Below the pieces are notes generated by a model, which saw only the letters and a program-made list of their open reading frames with translations, did no database searches and had not been told where the DNA came from. Shown here piece after piece: positions 24,527-32,913 of a DNA stretch of 34,065 nt. Every line of letters starts with the position of its first letter. Within the stretch, counting starts at the first letter, position 1. The stretch is from Gammaproteobacteria bacterium (GTDB taxonomy: Bacteria > Pseudomonadota > Gammaproteobacteria > UWMA-0217), in NCBI GenBank assembly GCA_027081275.1, contig JALWKV010000251.1, positions 1-34,065 of the forward strand. The letters run 5' to 3'. The position numbers and the translations under genes are program-made.

Positions 24527-24616
24527 CCCCTCTCCCCGCGGGGGAGAGGGTTTGGGAGAGGGGGATAAACCATTGTTTTCACCCTCTCCCCAGCCCTCTC
24601 CCTCAAGGGAGAGGGG
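24527..24616. repeat. inverted pair of CCCTCTCCC-type intergenic repeats
   Basis: Two related copies, 24527-24564 and 24581-24616, face each other. Each is a small hairpin (CCCCTCTCCC / GGGAGAGGG) followed by a second GGGAGAGGGG block. Together they can form a long hairpin between two divergent genes. The pattern is a widespread bacterial intergenic repeat; ORFs reading through it give PSP/GEG-rich false protein. Confidence 0.8.
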
Positions 24617-24741
24617 CCATATTACTTCTGCAACAGCCTTCCCGGCGTAGCGGCCAATAACAACACTATTTCCGACCAATTTACTCTGTATTTTTTATGC
24701 TACCATCCCACCCCCTGCAGACCAATTCCAACTTCCGAACC

Positions 24742-25329
24742 ATGGCTATACGACTGAAGACAAAGTGGCACAACAAAGAGAAAGAGCGCACGGTCGAGGA
24801 GATCGCCAGCGCGCTGGCCTTCTCCATCTGGCGCATCGGCATGGAAGGCGTGCTGCACCTGGAAAACGACGATTTCGAGACCACGTCCAACTCCCAGCGG
24901 ATGGACGTGGTGGCCGTGTTCGTGATCTTCATGACCCATCTGATCGACCGCATGGCCTATTCCCGCCTGACGGACGAGGAGCGCGCCGCGCTGGTCACGG
25001 CGCTGGCCAAGAAACTGGCCGCCTTCATGCAGGAGAACCGCGAGGAAGTGGAAGGGCCGGGCGACTACACCACCGGCTTCATCGATGCGCTGAATAACCT
25101 GATGTCCGACTACGCCGAGTGCAACTGGACGGAGTCGGGCGGCCCCGGCTTCACCATGCGCCGCACCTTCGGCGATCACGTCACCGAGGTCATGGGCGAC
25201 AAGTACAAGAAGTGGATCACCACCTACATCATCGACGTGGAACTGCCGGAAACGCTGACGCTGCTGAACCGCGCCGTCAAGCAGCTGCTCAACTGGGACA
25301 TCGAGCACAAGCCCAAGGGCGACTTCTGA
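24742..25329 (+). CDS. protein of unknown function
   Basis: A 195-residue soluble protein: an N-terminal segment IRLKTKWHNKEKERTVEEIASALAF, a helical core MDVVAVFVIFMTHLIDRMAYSRL with some hydrophobic character, and a C-terminal region GPGFTMRRTFGDHVTEVMGDKYKKW. I do not recognise a family. The start at 24742 (MAIRLK) is likely, as the frame upstream of it holds little coding pattern. A strong terminator follows its stop, so the gene ends its transcript. It is divergent from the 349-residue gene. Confidence 0.75.
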   Translation: MAIRLKTKWHNKEKERTVEEIASALAFSIWRIGMEGVLHLENDDFETTSNSQRMDVVAVFVIFMTHLIDRMAYSRLTDEERAALVTALAKKLAAFMQENREEVEGPGDYTTGFIDALNNLMSDYAECNWTESGGPGFTMRRTFGDHVTEVMGDKYKKWITTYIIDVELPETLTLLNRAVKQLLNWDIEHKPKGDF

Positions 25330-25355
25330 ACGGTCGTTCAGAATCAGGCAGATAC

Positions 25356-25391
25356 AAAAAAGCCCGTTCGGCGCGGCCGAACGGGCTTTTT
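25356..25391. terminator. bidirectional intrinsic terminator
   Basis: AAAAAAGCCCGTTCGG, loop, CCGAACGGGCTTTTT: an 11-bp GC-rich stem flanked by A and T runs, 27 bases after the stop at 25329. It sits between convergent genes and can serve both. Confidence 0.9.
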
Positions 25392-25442
25392 CATGGTTCC
25401 GATCAGACTGGGCGGATGGCTACCCGGCCAGCCCGAGACCGA

Positions 25443-25637
25443 TCAGGATATCCAGGCGGTATAGCCTTCGGTGTTCTTGGCCTGGCCATCTGCGTAACCG
25501 GCTTCGTAGGCTTCCGTGATGCGCTGCTCTTCACGCTTGGGATGCCCCAGATAACCGACCTGCCAGCCGATGATGTAGTCCTTGTCGACACCCTTCTCTT
25601 CCATCACGTCGGTTGTTGCACGGTATTCGTCGTTCAT
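25443..25637 (-). CDS. small acidic protein of unknown function
   Basis: A 64-residue protein (MNDEYRATTDVMEEKGVDKD...) with a central segment IIGWQVGYLGHPKREEQ and a C-terminal TEAYEAGYADGQA helix. I do not recognise it. A longer frame reaching 25721 lacks a ribosome binding site; the ATG at 25637 has GGAGACGACT just before it. Its own promoter is visible upstream (25680-25708), and a bidirectional terminator follows, so it looks like a small, independently expressed gene. Confidence 0.7.
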   Translation of the reverse strand: MNDEYRATTDVMEEKGVDKDYIIGWQVGYLGHPKREEQRITEAYEAGYADGQAKNTEGYTAWIS

Positions 25638-25679
25638 AGTCGTCTCCAAACCATTTGAAAAATTGCCGAATCTGGCGGC

Positions 25680-25708
25680 TGTATAACCCATTGAAAGGTC
25701 AATCTCAA
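25680..25708 (-). promoter_or_regulatory. promoter of the small acidic protein gene
   Basis: On the minus strand -35 TTGAGA (25703-25708), 17-base spacer, -10 TATACA (25680-25685), 43 bases before the ATG. Confidence 0.65.
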
Positions 25709-25928
25709 CCAGAATCTTCACGCACTGCGCGGGGCGCCAACCCCCAGAGCCATTACAATGGGGCGTGATGCTATATCAACAGATCCTGATGCAGCAATAT
25801 CCCCATCGGAGGGTATGACGCAGGGCAGGGTTGCTCGCACAGATCCCGGAGACATTTCCTGTATCCGGCCGAAACAAAGCCGGTAAACTCTGCGCCATCA
25901 CCATGAAGACAAGGACGAGCGCAAAGCC

Positions 25929-26705
25929 ATGAGCCGCCTAGCCGCCTATATCGGCCCCGACATTGCACTGCAGGACTTGCTTCTCCACCCGCCCAACAGC
26001 CTCTACGCCCAGGCGCGGGAGTCCCGCGAGACCTTCCATATCAGCTTCAACGCCGACGGTTTCGGCGCCGGCTGGTATCAGGACAACGAGCCGCTGCGCT
26101 ACATCCAGACCTCGCCGATCTGGCATGACCGCAATCTCATCGCCCTGGCCCGCTCGCTGCGCAGCGAGCTGTGGCTGGCGGTGGTGCGTGGCAGCCACGG
26201 CAACAGCGACGCCACGCCCTACAACGCCCAGCCCTATCTGAACGATGCGCTGATGTTCATGCACGACGGCTTTGTCACCGACTTCAATCGGAACCTGAAG
26301 CCCGCCTGCCTCAGCTACCTGTCGCCGGAGATCGCCAGCGAGATCCAAGGCAACTCCGAAGCGGAATACCTCTTCGCCCTGCTGCGCCAGCGCATGGCCG
26401 ACCCGGACCGGCTCAGCGTCGAGCACGCCATTGCCGACATTCTCTCCAACCTGGAAATCTCGCTGCGCGACATCCCCTCGGTGATGAACATCGTCGTCTC
26501 GGACGGCAACCGGCTGATCGCCGCGCGCCACGCCACCTCGCACGACTGCGCCAGTCTCTACTACACCACCGACGACAAGCATTATCCCGGCGGCCAGCTG
26601 CTGGCCTCTGAACCGCTCGACGACAGCGGCAGCTGGGAGCCGGTGCTGGAAAACCACCTCGTCATTCTCGAACGCGACAAGGTGCCTCGCGTCTCCCGGA
26701 TCTGA
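25929..26705 (+). CDS. EgtC/YafJ-like class II glutamine amidotransferase homologue, catalytic Cys2 replaced by Ser
   Basis: A 258-residue Ntn-hydrolase-type protein. Its start, MSRLAAYIGPDIALQDLLL, is the family's start MCRxxAYLG with Ser at position 2 where the catalytic Cys normally stands. The GATase core is otherwise recognisable: ARESRETFHISFNADGFGAGWY (the DGFGxGWY motif), AVVRGSHGNSD, NAQPYLNDALMFMHDGFVTDF (HNG-type motif with HDG) and ASEPLDDSGSWEPVLEN at the end. Family members include EgtC of ergothioneine synthesis and uncharacterised YafJ-type hydrolases. No egtB or egtD is in the window. Ser can act as nucleophile in some Ntn hydrolases, so activity is uncertain. The next gene begins nine bases after its stop. 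Confidence 0.88.
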   Translation: MSRLAAYIGPDIALQDLLLHPPNSLYAQARESRETFHISFNADGFGAGWYQDNEPLRYIQTSPIWHDRNLIALARSLRSELWLAVVRGSHGNSDATPYNAQPYLNDALMFMHDGFVTDFNRNLKPACLSYLSPEIASEIQGNSEAEYLFALLRQRMADPDRLSVEHAIADILSNLEISLRDIPSVMNIVVSDGNRLIAARHATSHDCASLYYTTDDKHYPGGQLLASEPLDDSGSWEPVLENHLVILERDKVPRVSRI

Positions 26706-26714
26706 TCCGCATCG

Positions 26715-27794
26715 ATGCGGCGAACACAGGACATTGCCCGCGCTCGCCGCACCCCGGCGATCGCCGCGCTGTGCCTGCTGCCCCTGCTGCCCCTGATCGC
26801 CGGCCCGGGCGAGGCAACGACGCCCGACCACCTGCCGCCCATCCTGCAACAGCTCGATGAAATGGAGGGCTGGAGCGCGCCGCCGGTGGTCGACCGCTCC
26901 GCCGAGGACGACGAAGCCGAAGAAGACGAGGATGAGGACGAGGAGGAGCTCGGCGACATCAGCACCGAATTCGAACGACGCCACCAGCAAATTCTTGAAA
27001 ACCTGCAGCAGACCGCCGTCTGGCTCGACAGCTTCTTCGGCAGCGACCGCATCGACGAGAACCAGACGGCGGAGTCGGAACTACGAATCTCGTGGGAGAA
27101 TGGTTTTCTCGAGTCGGAGAACCCCAACACCCGACTGAAGATGCGCGGCAAACTCCGCCTGCCCAACATGCACTACAAGCTGCAACTGGTGTTCGAAGGC
27201 GAACCCGATGCAAATGACCTCTCGGGCCTGGATCAGGAAAACGCCAGTTCGGCGCTGCGATACAGCGTCACCCGCAACGCGCTGCGCTCGATCGACTTCG
27301 ATGTCGGCTTTCGCGGCGGCCTTTCCGATCCACGCCTGTTCACCCGACTGCGGATGCAGAAGCTGCTGCTGAACAACAGGCAACAGCTTCACCGCCTCAC
27401 CCCGGCGGTCACCTGGGACAGCCGGCTGGGCTGGGAGCTGTATGTGCGCCATGACGCCGAATTCAAGCCGCGCGACAAGCTCTTCTTCCGCGCCACGACC
27501 AAGCCTGGCTGGTCGCAGGACGCCGACGGTTACACGCTGCAACAGGACTTCACGATCTTCTACGAAGCATCACCCCACCGCTTCATCGCGCTCGACTGGC
27601 TCAACGACGCAGTCGTCCATCCCTACTCCGACCTCACCTCGCGCATTCGCGTCCGCCATCGCCGCGCACTGCGTGAGAACCAGCTCTACCTCGAATTCGC
27701 GCCGGGCCTGCGCTTCGCCGAGGAGAACGATTTCCGCACCCAGTGGGAGGGATACATCTCCCTTGAAGTGGTATTCTCGCCGCACTCGAAGTAA
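26715..27794 (+). CDS. exported protein with acidic linker, possible outer-membrane barrel
   Basis: A 359-residue protein. The first ~35 residues form a signal peptide (TPAIAALCLLPLLPLIAGPGEA). Residues 56-75 are a run of Asp/Glu (AEDDEAEEDEDEDEEEL), then a short helical region and a set of alternating beta-strand-like segments (LRISWENGFLESENP, LKMRGKLRLPNMHYKLQLVFEG, FDVGFRGGLSD, YLEFAPGLRFAEEN) ending in EGYISLEVVFSPHSK. The latter half is consistent with a beta-barrel or periplasmic beta domain, but I do not know the family. It follows the EgtC-like gene by nine bases and precedes nadC by 18, so the three may be one transcript. Confidence 0.7.
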   Translation: MRRTQDIARARRTPAIAALCLLPLLPLIAGPGEATTPDHLPPILQQLDEMEGWSAPPVVDRSAEDDEAEEDEDEDEEELGDISTEFERRHQQILENLQQTAVWLDSFFGSDRIDENQTAESELRISWENGFLESENPNTRLKMRGKLRLPNMHYKLQLVFEGEPDANDLSGLDQENASSALRYSVTRNALRSIDFDVGFRGGLSDPRLFTRLRMQKLLLNNRQQLHRLTPAVTWDSRLGWELYVRHDAEFKPRDKLFFRATTKPGWSQDADGYTLQQDFTIFYEASPHRFIALDWLNDAVVHPYSDLTSRIRVRHRRALRENQLYLEFAPGLRFAEENDFRTQWEGYISLEVVFSPHSK

Positions 27795-27812
27795 CCCGGC
27801 CGCCTCCGACAA

Positions 27813-28643
27813 ATGAATCTTCTGCAGGATCTGGAACAGAACGTCCGCATCGCGCTGGCCGAGGACATCGGCGCCGGCGATGTCACCGCCAGCCTGATTC
27901 CGGCCAAGGCGACGGCATCCGCGACCGTGCTGCTGCGCGAAGAGGCGGTCGTCTGCGGCCGTCCGTGGTTCGATGAGGTATTCCGCCAGATCGACCCCGC
28001 CATCGACATCGAATGGCAGGTGGAGGAAGGCCGCCGCGAACGGGCCGATACCATCCTCTGCCGTCTCCGGGGCAACGCCCGCCACCTGCTCGCCGGCGAG
28101 AGAGCGGCGCTGAACTTCCTGCAACTGCTGTCCGGCACCGCCACAACGACCCGGCGCTACGCCGACGCGCTGGCGGGCCTGACGACGCAGGTGTTCGATA
28201 CCCGCAAGACCGTTCCGGGGCTGAGGCTGGCGCAGAAGTACGCGGTGGCGACCGGCGGCGGACGCAACCACCGCATCGGGCTCTACGACCAAGTGCTCAT
28301 CAAGGAAAACCATATCGCCGCCGCCGGCTCGATCACGCAGGCCGTGGCCAACGCCGTGGCCCGCTATCCCGAGCTGCTGGTGGAAGTGGAGACGGAAAAC
28401 CTCGACGAGTTCGAGGAAGCGCTCGTCACCGGCGCCCATGTCATCATGCTGGACAACTTCAGCCTCGACGAAATGCGGCGCGCGGTCGAGATGAACGCCG
28501 GCCGAAAAAAGCTCGAGGTCTCCGGGAATGTCACCCTCGACACCATCCGCGATATCGCCCTGACCGGGGTCGACTACATTTCCAGCGGTGCGCTGACGAA
28601 AGACGTGAAGAGCATCGACCTTTCGATGCGCTTCACAGCCTGA
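27813..28643 (+). CDS. nadC: quinolinate phosphoribosyltransferase
   Basis: A 276-residue enzyme that condenses quinolinate with PRPP to give nicotinate mononucleotide in NAD synthesis. The family marks are EDIGAGDVTASLIP near residue 16, ARHLLAGERAALNFLQLLSGTAT, TRKTVPGLRLAQKYAVATGGG, HRIGLYDQVLIKENH and the C-terminal VSGNVTLDTIRDIALTGVDYIS. The catalytic Arg, Lys and Glu residues of these motifs are in place. It stands apart from nadA and nadB, which is common. A perfect palindrome lies 35 bases after the stop. Confidence 0.96.
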   Translation: MNLLQDLEQNVRIALAEDIGAGDVTASLIPAKATASATVLLREEAVVCGRPWFDEVFRQIDPAIDIEWQVEEGRRERADTILCRLRGNARHLLAGERAALNFLQLLSGTATTTRRYADALAGLTTQVFDTRKTVPGLRLAQKYAVATGGGRNHRIGLYDQVLIKENHIAAAGSITQAVANAVARYPELLVEVETENLDEFEEALVTGAHVIMLDNFSLDEMRRAVEMNAGRKKLEVSGNVTLDTIRDIALTGVDYISSGALTKDVKSIDLSMRFTA

Positions 28644-28678
28644 GCAGCCCCTGGGAAACGGCAATGGCGATCCCTTTA

Positions 28679-28694
28679 CGGCAATGCATTGCCG
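28679..28694. repeat. perfect 16-base palindrome after nadC
   Basis: CGGCAATGCATTGCCG, self-complementary over its whole length, 35 bases past the nadC stop. No T run follows, so it is not a typical terminator; a CGGCAATG half-site also occurs about 20 bases earlier. Confidence 0.45.
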
Positions 28695-28892
28695 GCAAGC
28701 GCGCCCTCTGAAAACCGTTCGCTCCGCCTGGCGCGCCACTCATCCCCGCCAACCGACCCGCCTCGAAAAAAACGCCGGCCAGATCCCGCCGCCGGCGGCA
28801 AAGCCTTGCCCATAATACCTTCCACAGCACGAGGCGGGCAGCGACAGACGCCTGACTCACCTCCCGAAAAAACAAGAACAACAAGGTGATTC

Positions 28893-29600
28893 ATGAACGC
28901 ACTGATCAGACGCGCACTCCCCCTGGCCATCGCATCCGGATTCGCTCTTTCGGCGAGCAGCGCCATGGCGATCGATATCGGCCTCGGCGCCAAGGCGGGC
29001 ACCCAGGGTTATGGACTGGATCTCAGCGCCGGCATCACTCCCAAGCTCAACGTGCGCGGCGGCTTCACGCAGTTCAGCTTCAGCTATGACGGCGAGCTGG
29101 AACAAGATACGTCGGCTGGCGGCGCCAGCATCAACAGCGCAGCCACCTACTCGACGACGTTCGACTTCAACACCGTCGCGCTGCTGGTGGACTACCACCC
29201 CTTCGCCTCGGGTTTCCGCCTGACGACCGGCGCCATGCTCAACAACAGCAAATTGCACGGTGCGGCAATAGCCGGCGACCAGACGATCGAGATCGGCAAC
29301 TACACTTCCACCCAAGGTGCGGACCTGCGCGCCGATGTCACCATCACCTTCCCCAAGACGGCGCCCTATCTCGGCATCGGCTACGACTCGTCGCGCTACT
29401 CGAAGAGCGGGTTCAGCTTCACCTACGACCTCGGGGTGATGTTCCAGGGCGAACCGACGGCGAAGGTTGAACTTTCAGGCGCGGACGCGAGCCAAGTGCC
29501 ACAGGAGGATCTCGATCGCGAGGTGGCGTCGGTGAACGAGACACTGTCCGATTTCACCATCTACCCGGTGATGAACCTCGGCCTCAGCTACACGTTCTGA
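28893..29600 (+). CDS. outer-membrane beta-barrel candidate
   Basis: A 235-residue exported protein. Residues 1-26 are a signal peptide (ASGFALSASSAMA). The mature chain has alternating amphipathic strands with aromatic ends (GYGLDLSAGITPKLNVRGGF, FSFSYDGELEQ, TTFDFNTVALLVDYHPF, SGFRLTTGAML) and ends in MNLGLSYTF, the terminal-Phe signal used by the BAM machinery. It is most like small uncharacterised OmpW/OmpA-type barrel proteins. AAGGTGA precedes the ATG. It is convergent with the downstream gene, with a hairpin between them. Confidence 0.85.
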   Translation: MNALIRRALPLAIASGFALSASSAMAIDIGLGAKAGTQGYGLDLSAGITPKLNVRGGFTQFSFSYDGELEQDTSAGGASINSAATYSTTFDFNTVALLVDYHPFASGFRLTTGAMLNNSKLHGAAIAGDQTIEIGNYTSTQGADLRADVTITFPKTAPYLGIGYDSSRYSKSGFSFTYDLGVMFQGEPTAKVELSGADASQVPQEDLDREVASVNETLSDFTIYPVMNLGLSYTF

Positions 29601-29618
29601 CAGCGGCCCCGCGGGTAT

Positions 29619-29644
29619 CGCGCCGGGGACCTCCCCCGGTCGCG
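29619..29644. terminator. stem-loop between convergent genes
   Basis: CGCGCCGGGG, loop, CCCCGG-T-CGCG: a 10-bp GC stem with one bulged T, 19 bases after the barrel gene stop. No T run, so a partial terminator at best. Confidence 0.5.
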
Positions 29645-29646
29645 AG

Positions 29647-30462
29647 TCAGCGGGTTTTCAGGAGCGCGTCGAAGTCATCGAGCACGCGTCGAAACGACTT
29701 CACCGATGCCGCCGACGGCTTCACGCATTGCTGCTGATAGGCAGCGACACTCCGCGACAACCGCTTCATCGCGTCACGCCACAGCGTGAAATGGGTCGTG
29801 ACCTCGATCAGCGGGGTTCGCCCAAGCTCACTGGTCAGATCCCCGATCTTTTCCACATCGGCGCACAAGGCCCGCAACGCCTCCTGTTCGGGCAACAGCT
29901 CGGTATTGTCGACGGTCTTCGCCAGCGCCGTCTGCAGAATCCCTATTTCCGGCGGCAATCCGGTCTTCACCTTGAGCGGCTTGAGCCCCAGACCAAAGCG
30001 GATATCGACGGTCGGCTCGCCACCGTCAGCCTCACTGCTTTCCTTTCCGGCTTCCCCTGTCGCGGGAACGGCCTGTTCTACCGCAGCCGGCGCTGCTCCA
30101 GAGGGTTTCGCCTCCGCGTCTTCGCGGAACGGCTCTGGAGCGGGTTCGGCGGGTCTGGCCTCGGCTGGCGACGTTGTGGGTGGCGGCGGCGCCACTTCCC
30201 TTTTCGGCGGGGCCGGTGGTGGCGCAACGAAGACCGGCAGCGGCTTGGCGGGAGACGCCTCGGGCTGCATGACCTGACCGTCCGGATAGGTCTTTGCCAG
30301 CGGCAGATCGGCCAGCGGATCGGCCGATCGCTCCGGCGCCTGCGACGCCTTCCCGTCGGGAGGCGTAACAAAGATGGGTTCCGCCGCCAGCACGGCTCCG
30401 ACAATCGCGACAAGCCCGAGCAGGCTCCACGCCAGCGTTCGCTTTTGCAATGACATATTCAT
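29647..30462 (-). CDS. exported or membrane-anchored Pro/Ala-rich protein
   Basis: A 271-residue protein. A signal sequence or membrane anchor (TLAWSLLGLVAIVGAVLA) covers about 9-26. Residues ~30-160 are a low-complexity linker rich in Pro, Ala and Glu (VFVAPPPAPPKREVAPPPPT), then a helical C-terminal domain from about 170: PPEIGILQTALAKTVDNTEL, LRALCADVEKIGDLTSELG, SVAAYQQQCVKPSAASVKSF. The long linker would let the C-terminal domain reach across the periplasm, in the manner of TonB, but no TonB C-terminal motif is seen. Start codons at 30456, 30462, 30471 and 30483 are all possible and none has a clear ribosome binding site. Confidence 0.65.
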   Translation of the reverse strand: MNMSLQKRTLAWSLLGLVAIVGAVLAAEPIFVTPPDGKASQAPERSADPLADLPLAKTYPDGQVMQPEASPAKPLPVFVAPPPAPPKREVAPPPPTTSPAEARPAEPAPEPFREDAEAKPSGAAPAAVEQAVPATGEAGKESSEADGGEPTVDIRFGLGLKPLKVKTGLPPEIGILQTALAKTVDNTELLPEQEALRALCADVEKIGDLTSELGRTPLIEVTTHFTLWRDAMKRLSRSVAAYQQQCVKPSAASVKSFRRVLDDFDALLKTR

Positions 30463-30641
30463 GCAGCCCATGATTGGCGGCAAGACCAGTCCGCCCGATG
30501 CGAGCGAATGCCAACGCCGCCTGTTTTTTTTAGGAACAATACCCGCGGACTCCCCAAGAGATCCGGTACCAGATTATGATTATGCAAGCGTGTTGCCGAA
30601 GTCCGGACGGAAGGAAGAAAGCGTGGACGCGCCTTCGCCGC

Positions 30642-31022
30642 TTACGCGGCCTGTTCGGGAATGGCCCCCGCCACCCGCACGATATTGTTGCGCTCGTCGA
30701 CGTAGATCAGTTTCGGCTTGTGCCTTGCCGCCTCCGCTTCTTCCATTTCGGCATAGGTACAGATGATGACAATGTCATCGACGGCGGCCTTGTGCGCCGC
30801 GGCGCCATTGACGGAGATCATGCCGCTGCCGGCCTCGCCACGAATGGCGTAGGTGGCAAAACGCTCGCCATTGGTGACGTTGTAGATCTCGATACGCTCG
30901 TACTCGTGAATCCCGGCGGCATCCAGCAGCTCGGTATCGATGGCACAGGATCCCTCGTACCCCAACTCGACATTGGTGACGGTGACCCGGTGCAGCTTGG
31001 ATTTGAGAAGCGTAAGTCTCAT
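30642..31022 (-). CDS. panD: aspartate 1-decarboxylase
   Basis: A 126-residue pyruvoyl enzyme that makes beta-alanine for pantothenate. The self-cleavage site Gly24-Ser25 is in [18 protein letters not shown], as in the family, and the N-terminus [16 protein letters not shown] with Lys9 is intact. The active-site Tyr region ([18 protein letters not shown]) is present. GAGGTGG precedes the ATG. It follows panC by 189 bases on the same strand but has a promoter of its own, so beta-alanine supply may be set separately from the rest of the pathway. Confidence 0.95.
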   Translation of the reverse strand: MRLTLLKSKLHRVTVTNVELGYEGSCAIDTELLDAAGIHEYERIEIYNVTNGERFATYAIRGEAGSGMISVNGAAAHKAAVDDIVIICTYAEMEEAEAARHKPKLIYVDERNNIVRVAGAIPEQAA

Positions 31023-31053
31023 CTACCACCTCGATTCAGACGCATGGAGATCT

Positions 31054-31082
31054 ATTATGGGGGATGGACAGGGAGTGTTCAA
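31054..31082 (-). promoter_or_regulatory. panD promoter
   Basis: On the minus strand -35 TTGAAC (31077-31082), 17-base spacer, -10 CATAAT (31054-31059), 32 bases before the panD ATG. Confidence 0.65.
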
Positions 31083-31211
31083 ACAACCCCGACCCGCCCT
31101 TCATCTTCCCGAGACGCCAGAGAGCACGACTCGAAAGAAGCACGAACTGGCACCATTTGACGCCATCTCCCGCCAAATACCTCGAAATGAATCGATATTG
31201 GAGAGACACTC

Positions 31212-32054
31212 CTAAACACGCAGGTTGTCGATGAGGCGAGTGTTGCCGAGCCAGACTGCCGCCAGCACGATGAGCTCGGTGTCCCGCCCGGTTGCCGGCT
31301 GCAAGTCGGTCGCTCTGCAGATTTCGAGATAATCGACGCGAAAACCGCCCGATCGCAGCAGTTCGGCGCCTTTCGACTCGATTTTCCGGAAATCGCGACC
31401 GCCGAGCCGCACCACCTCGGCCACCTTCTTCAGCACCTCGTAGAGACGTGGCGCCTTTTCGCGCTCCGCCTCGCTCAGACGGCTGTTGCGGGAACTCATC
31501 GCCAAGCCATCCGCCTCCCGCACGGTCGGCTCGGACATGATCGTCACCGGCATGCCCAGATCAACGACCATCTTTTCGATCATCCGCAGCTGCTGGTAGT
31601 CCTTTTCACCGAACACCGCGATATCCGGCTGCACCAGATTGAACAGCCTCGCGACCACGGTCGCGACGCCGGAAAAATGCCCCGGACGCGCCGCGCCTTC
31701 CAGTCGTTCGGTCACGACGGGCACGTCGATTCGCGTCAACCTGTCGGCCTCGTCGGGATAGAAATCGTCGGGGTCGGGCGCGTAGAGCAGGCCGACGCCG
31801 GCGCGCTCGAGCAGCCGGGCATCCGCCTCCAGCGTGCGGGGATAGGCGTCGAGATCATCTTGGCGATCGAACTGCAGCGGGTTGACGAAGATGCTGACGA
31901 CGACGAAATCGGTGAGCGCGCGGGCGCGGCGCACCAGCGACAGATGGCCCTCGTGCAGGTTGCCCATCGTCGGCACGAAGCCGATGCTCTTGCCTGCGCC
32001 CGACTGCGCCTTGAGCAACGCACGCAGGCGGCGCGCCTCCTTTATCTGCTGCAT
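31212..32054 (-). CDS. panC: pantothenate synthetase
   Basis: A 280-residue enzyme that joins pantoate and beta-alanine using ATP. The N-terminal nucleotide motif PTMGNLHEGHLSL contains the HXGH pair (HEGH). FGEKDYQQLRMIEKMV and AMSSRNSRLSEAERE (the KMSKS-equivalent loop) follow. The start at 32054 gives the usual MQQIKEARRLRALL N-terminus and has a GAGGGAG site; a frame extending to 32261 runs into panB and is not real. panB ends 34 bases upstream, so the two are co-transcribed. Confidence 0.96.
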   Translation of the reverse strand: MQQIKEARRLRALLKAQSGAGKSIGFVPTMGNLHEGHLSLVRRARALTDFVVVSIFVNPLQFDRQDDLDAYPRTLEADARLLERAGVGLLYAPDPDDFYPDEADRLTRIDVPVVTERLEGAARPGHFSGVATVVARLFNLVQPDIAVFGEKDYQQLRMIEKMVVDLGMPVTIMSEPTVREADGLAMSSRNSRLSEAEREKAPRLYEVLKKVAEVVRLGGRDFRKIESKGAELLRSGGFRVDYLEICRATDLQPATGRDTELIVLAAVWLGNTRLIDNLRV

Positions 32055-32088
32055 CTCCCTCTTCCCCTGCCCGACCGGGCGACGTCGG

Positions 32089-32904
32089 CTACTCGAACAG
32101 ATTCGACGGCGCCGGGAAATCTCCCGTCCTGACGGCGGCGACATAGGCCCGCACCGCATCCTGTATCGAGGCCTGCCCTTCCATAAAGTTCCTGACGAAC
32201 CCCGGCGCCCTGCCGGGCGTAATACCGAGTATGTCCTGCAGCACCAGAATCTGGCCATCACAGCCGGCGCTGGCGCCGATGCCGATCACCGGGATCTCCA
32301 GCGCGGCCGTGATCTCGTCGGCCAGCCGCGCCGGCACACACTCGAGCAACAGCACATCGGCGCCGGCCTGCTGCAGCGCCACGGCGTCGCGGATCATCGC
32401 CTCGGCCTGCTCGGGATCACGCCCCTGAACGCGGTAGCCGCCGAGCTTGTGCACCAGCTGCGGCTGCAGGCCGATATGTGCGCAGACCGGCACACCATGC
32501 TCGGCCAGCTTGCTGACGACCTCGACCTGCCGGGCATCGCCCTCCAGCTTGACCATCTGCGCGCCGCCCTCCTGCATCAGCCGGGCCGCCGACGCCATCG
32601 CCTGCTCCGTCGAGGTGTAGCTCATGAACGGCATATCCGCCATCAGCAGCGCGCGGCGACAGCGGCTGGCGACGGCGCGGCTGTGATAGACGATGTCATC
32701 GACCGTCACCGGCACCGTGGTCTCGCGCCCCTGCACCACCATGCCGAGCGAATCGCCCACCAGCATCACGTCCACCCCCGCCTCGTCGAGCACCGCCGCG
32801 AAGCTGGCGTCATAGGCGGTCAGACAGGCGATTTTCTCGCCCTCGGCCTTCATCCGGCGCAGGGTCGAAACGGTGACGTGGCGGCTTGTTGCGTGGACAC
32901 TCAT
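32089..32904 (-). CDS. panB: ketopantoate hydroxymethyltransferase
   Basis: A 271-residue enzyme that makes ketopantoate from 2-oxoisovalerate and methylene-tetrahydrofolate. The N-terminal TVSTLRRMKAEGEKIACLTAYDASFA and VMLVGDSLGMVVQGR carry the metal-binding Asp residues of the family. VCAHIGLQPQ, ECVPARLADEI and GIGASAGCDGQILVLQD follow in the usual order. It lies between the deoxynucleoside kinase gene (nine bases upstream) and panC, all on the minus strand. Confidence 0.96.
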   Translation of the reverse strand: MSVHATSRHVTVSTLRRMKAEGEKIACLTAYDASFAAVLDEAGVDVMLVGDSLGMVVQGRETTVPVTVDDIVYHSRAVASRCRRALLMADMPFMSYTSTEQAMASAARLMQEGGAQMVKLEGDARQVEVVSKLAEHGVPVCAHIGLQPQLVHKLGGYRVQGRDPEQAEAMIRDAVALQQAGADVLLLECVPARLADEITAALEIPVIGIGASAGCDGQILVLQDILGITPGRAPGFVRNFMEGQASIQDAVRAYVAAVRTGDFPAPSNLFE

Positions 32905-32913
32905 TGCGATGCC

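Noticed and set aside
24443-24679. N-terminal extension of the 349-residue protein
   Set aside because: It reads through an intergenic repeat pair and gives Pro/Gly/Glu/Ser-rich low-complexity sequence.
32055-32261. N-terminal extension of panC into panB
   Set aside because: It is encoded inside panB, and the usual PanC N-terminus with a ribosome binding site begins at 32054.
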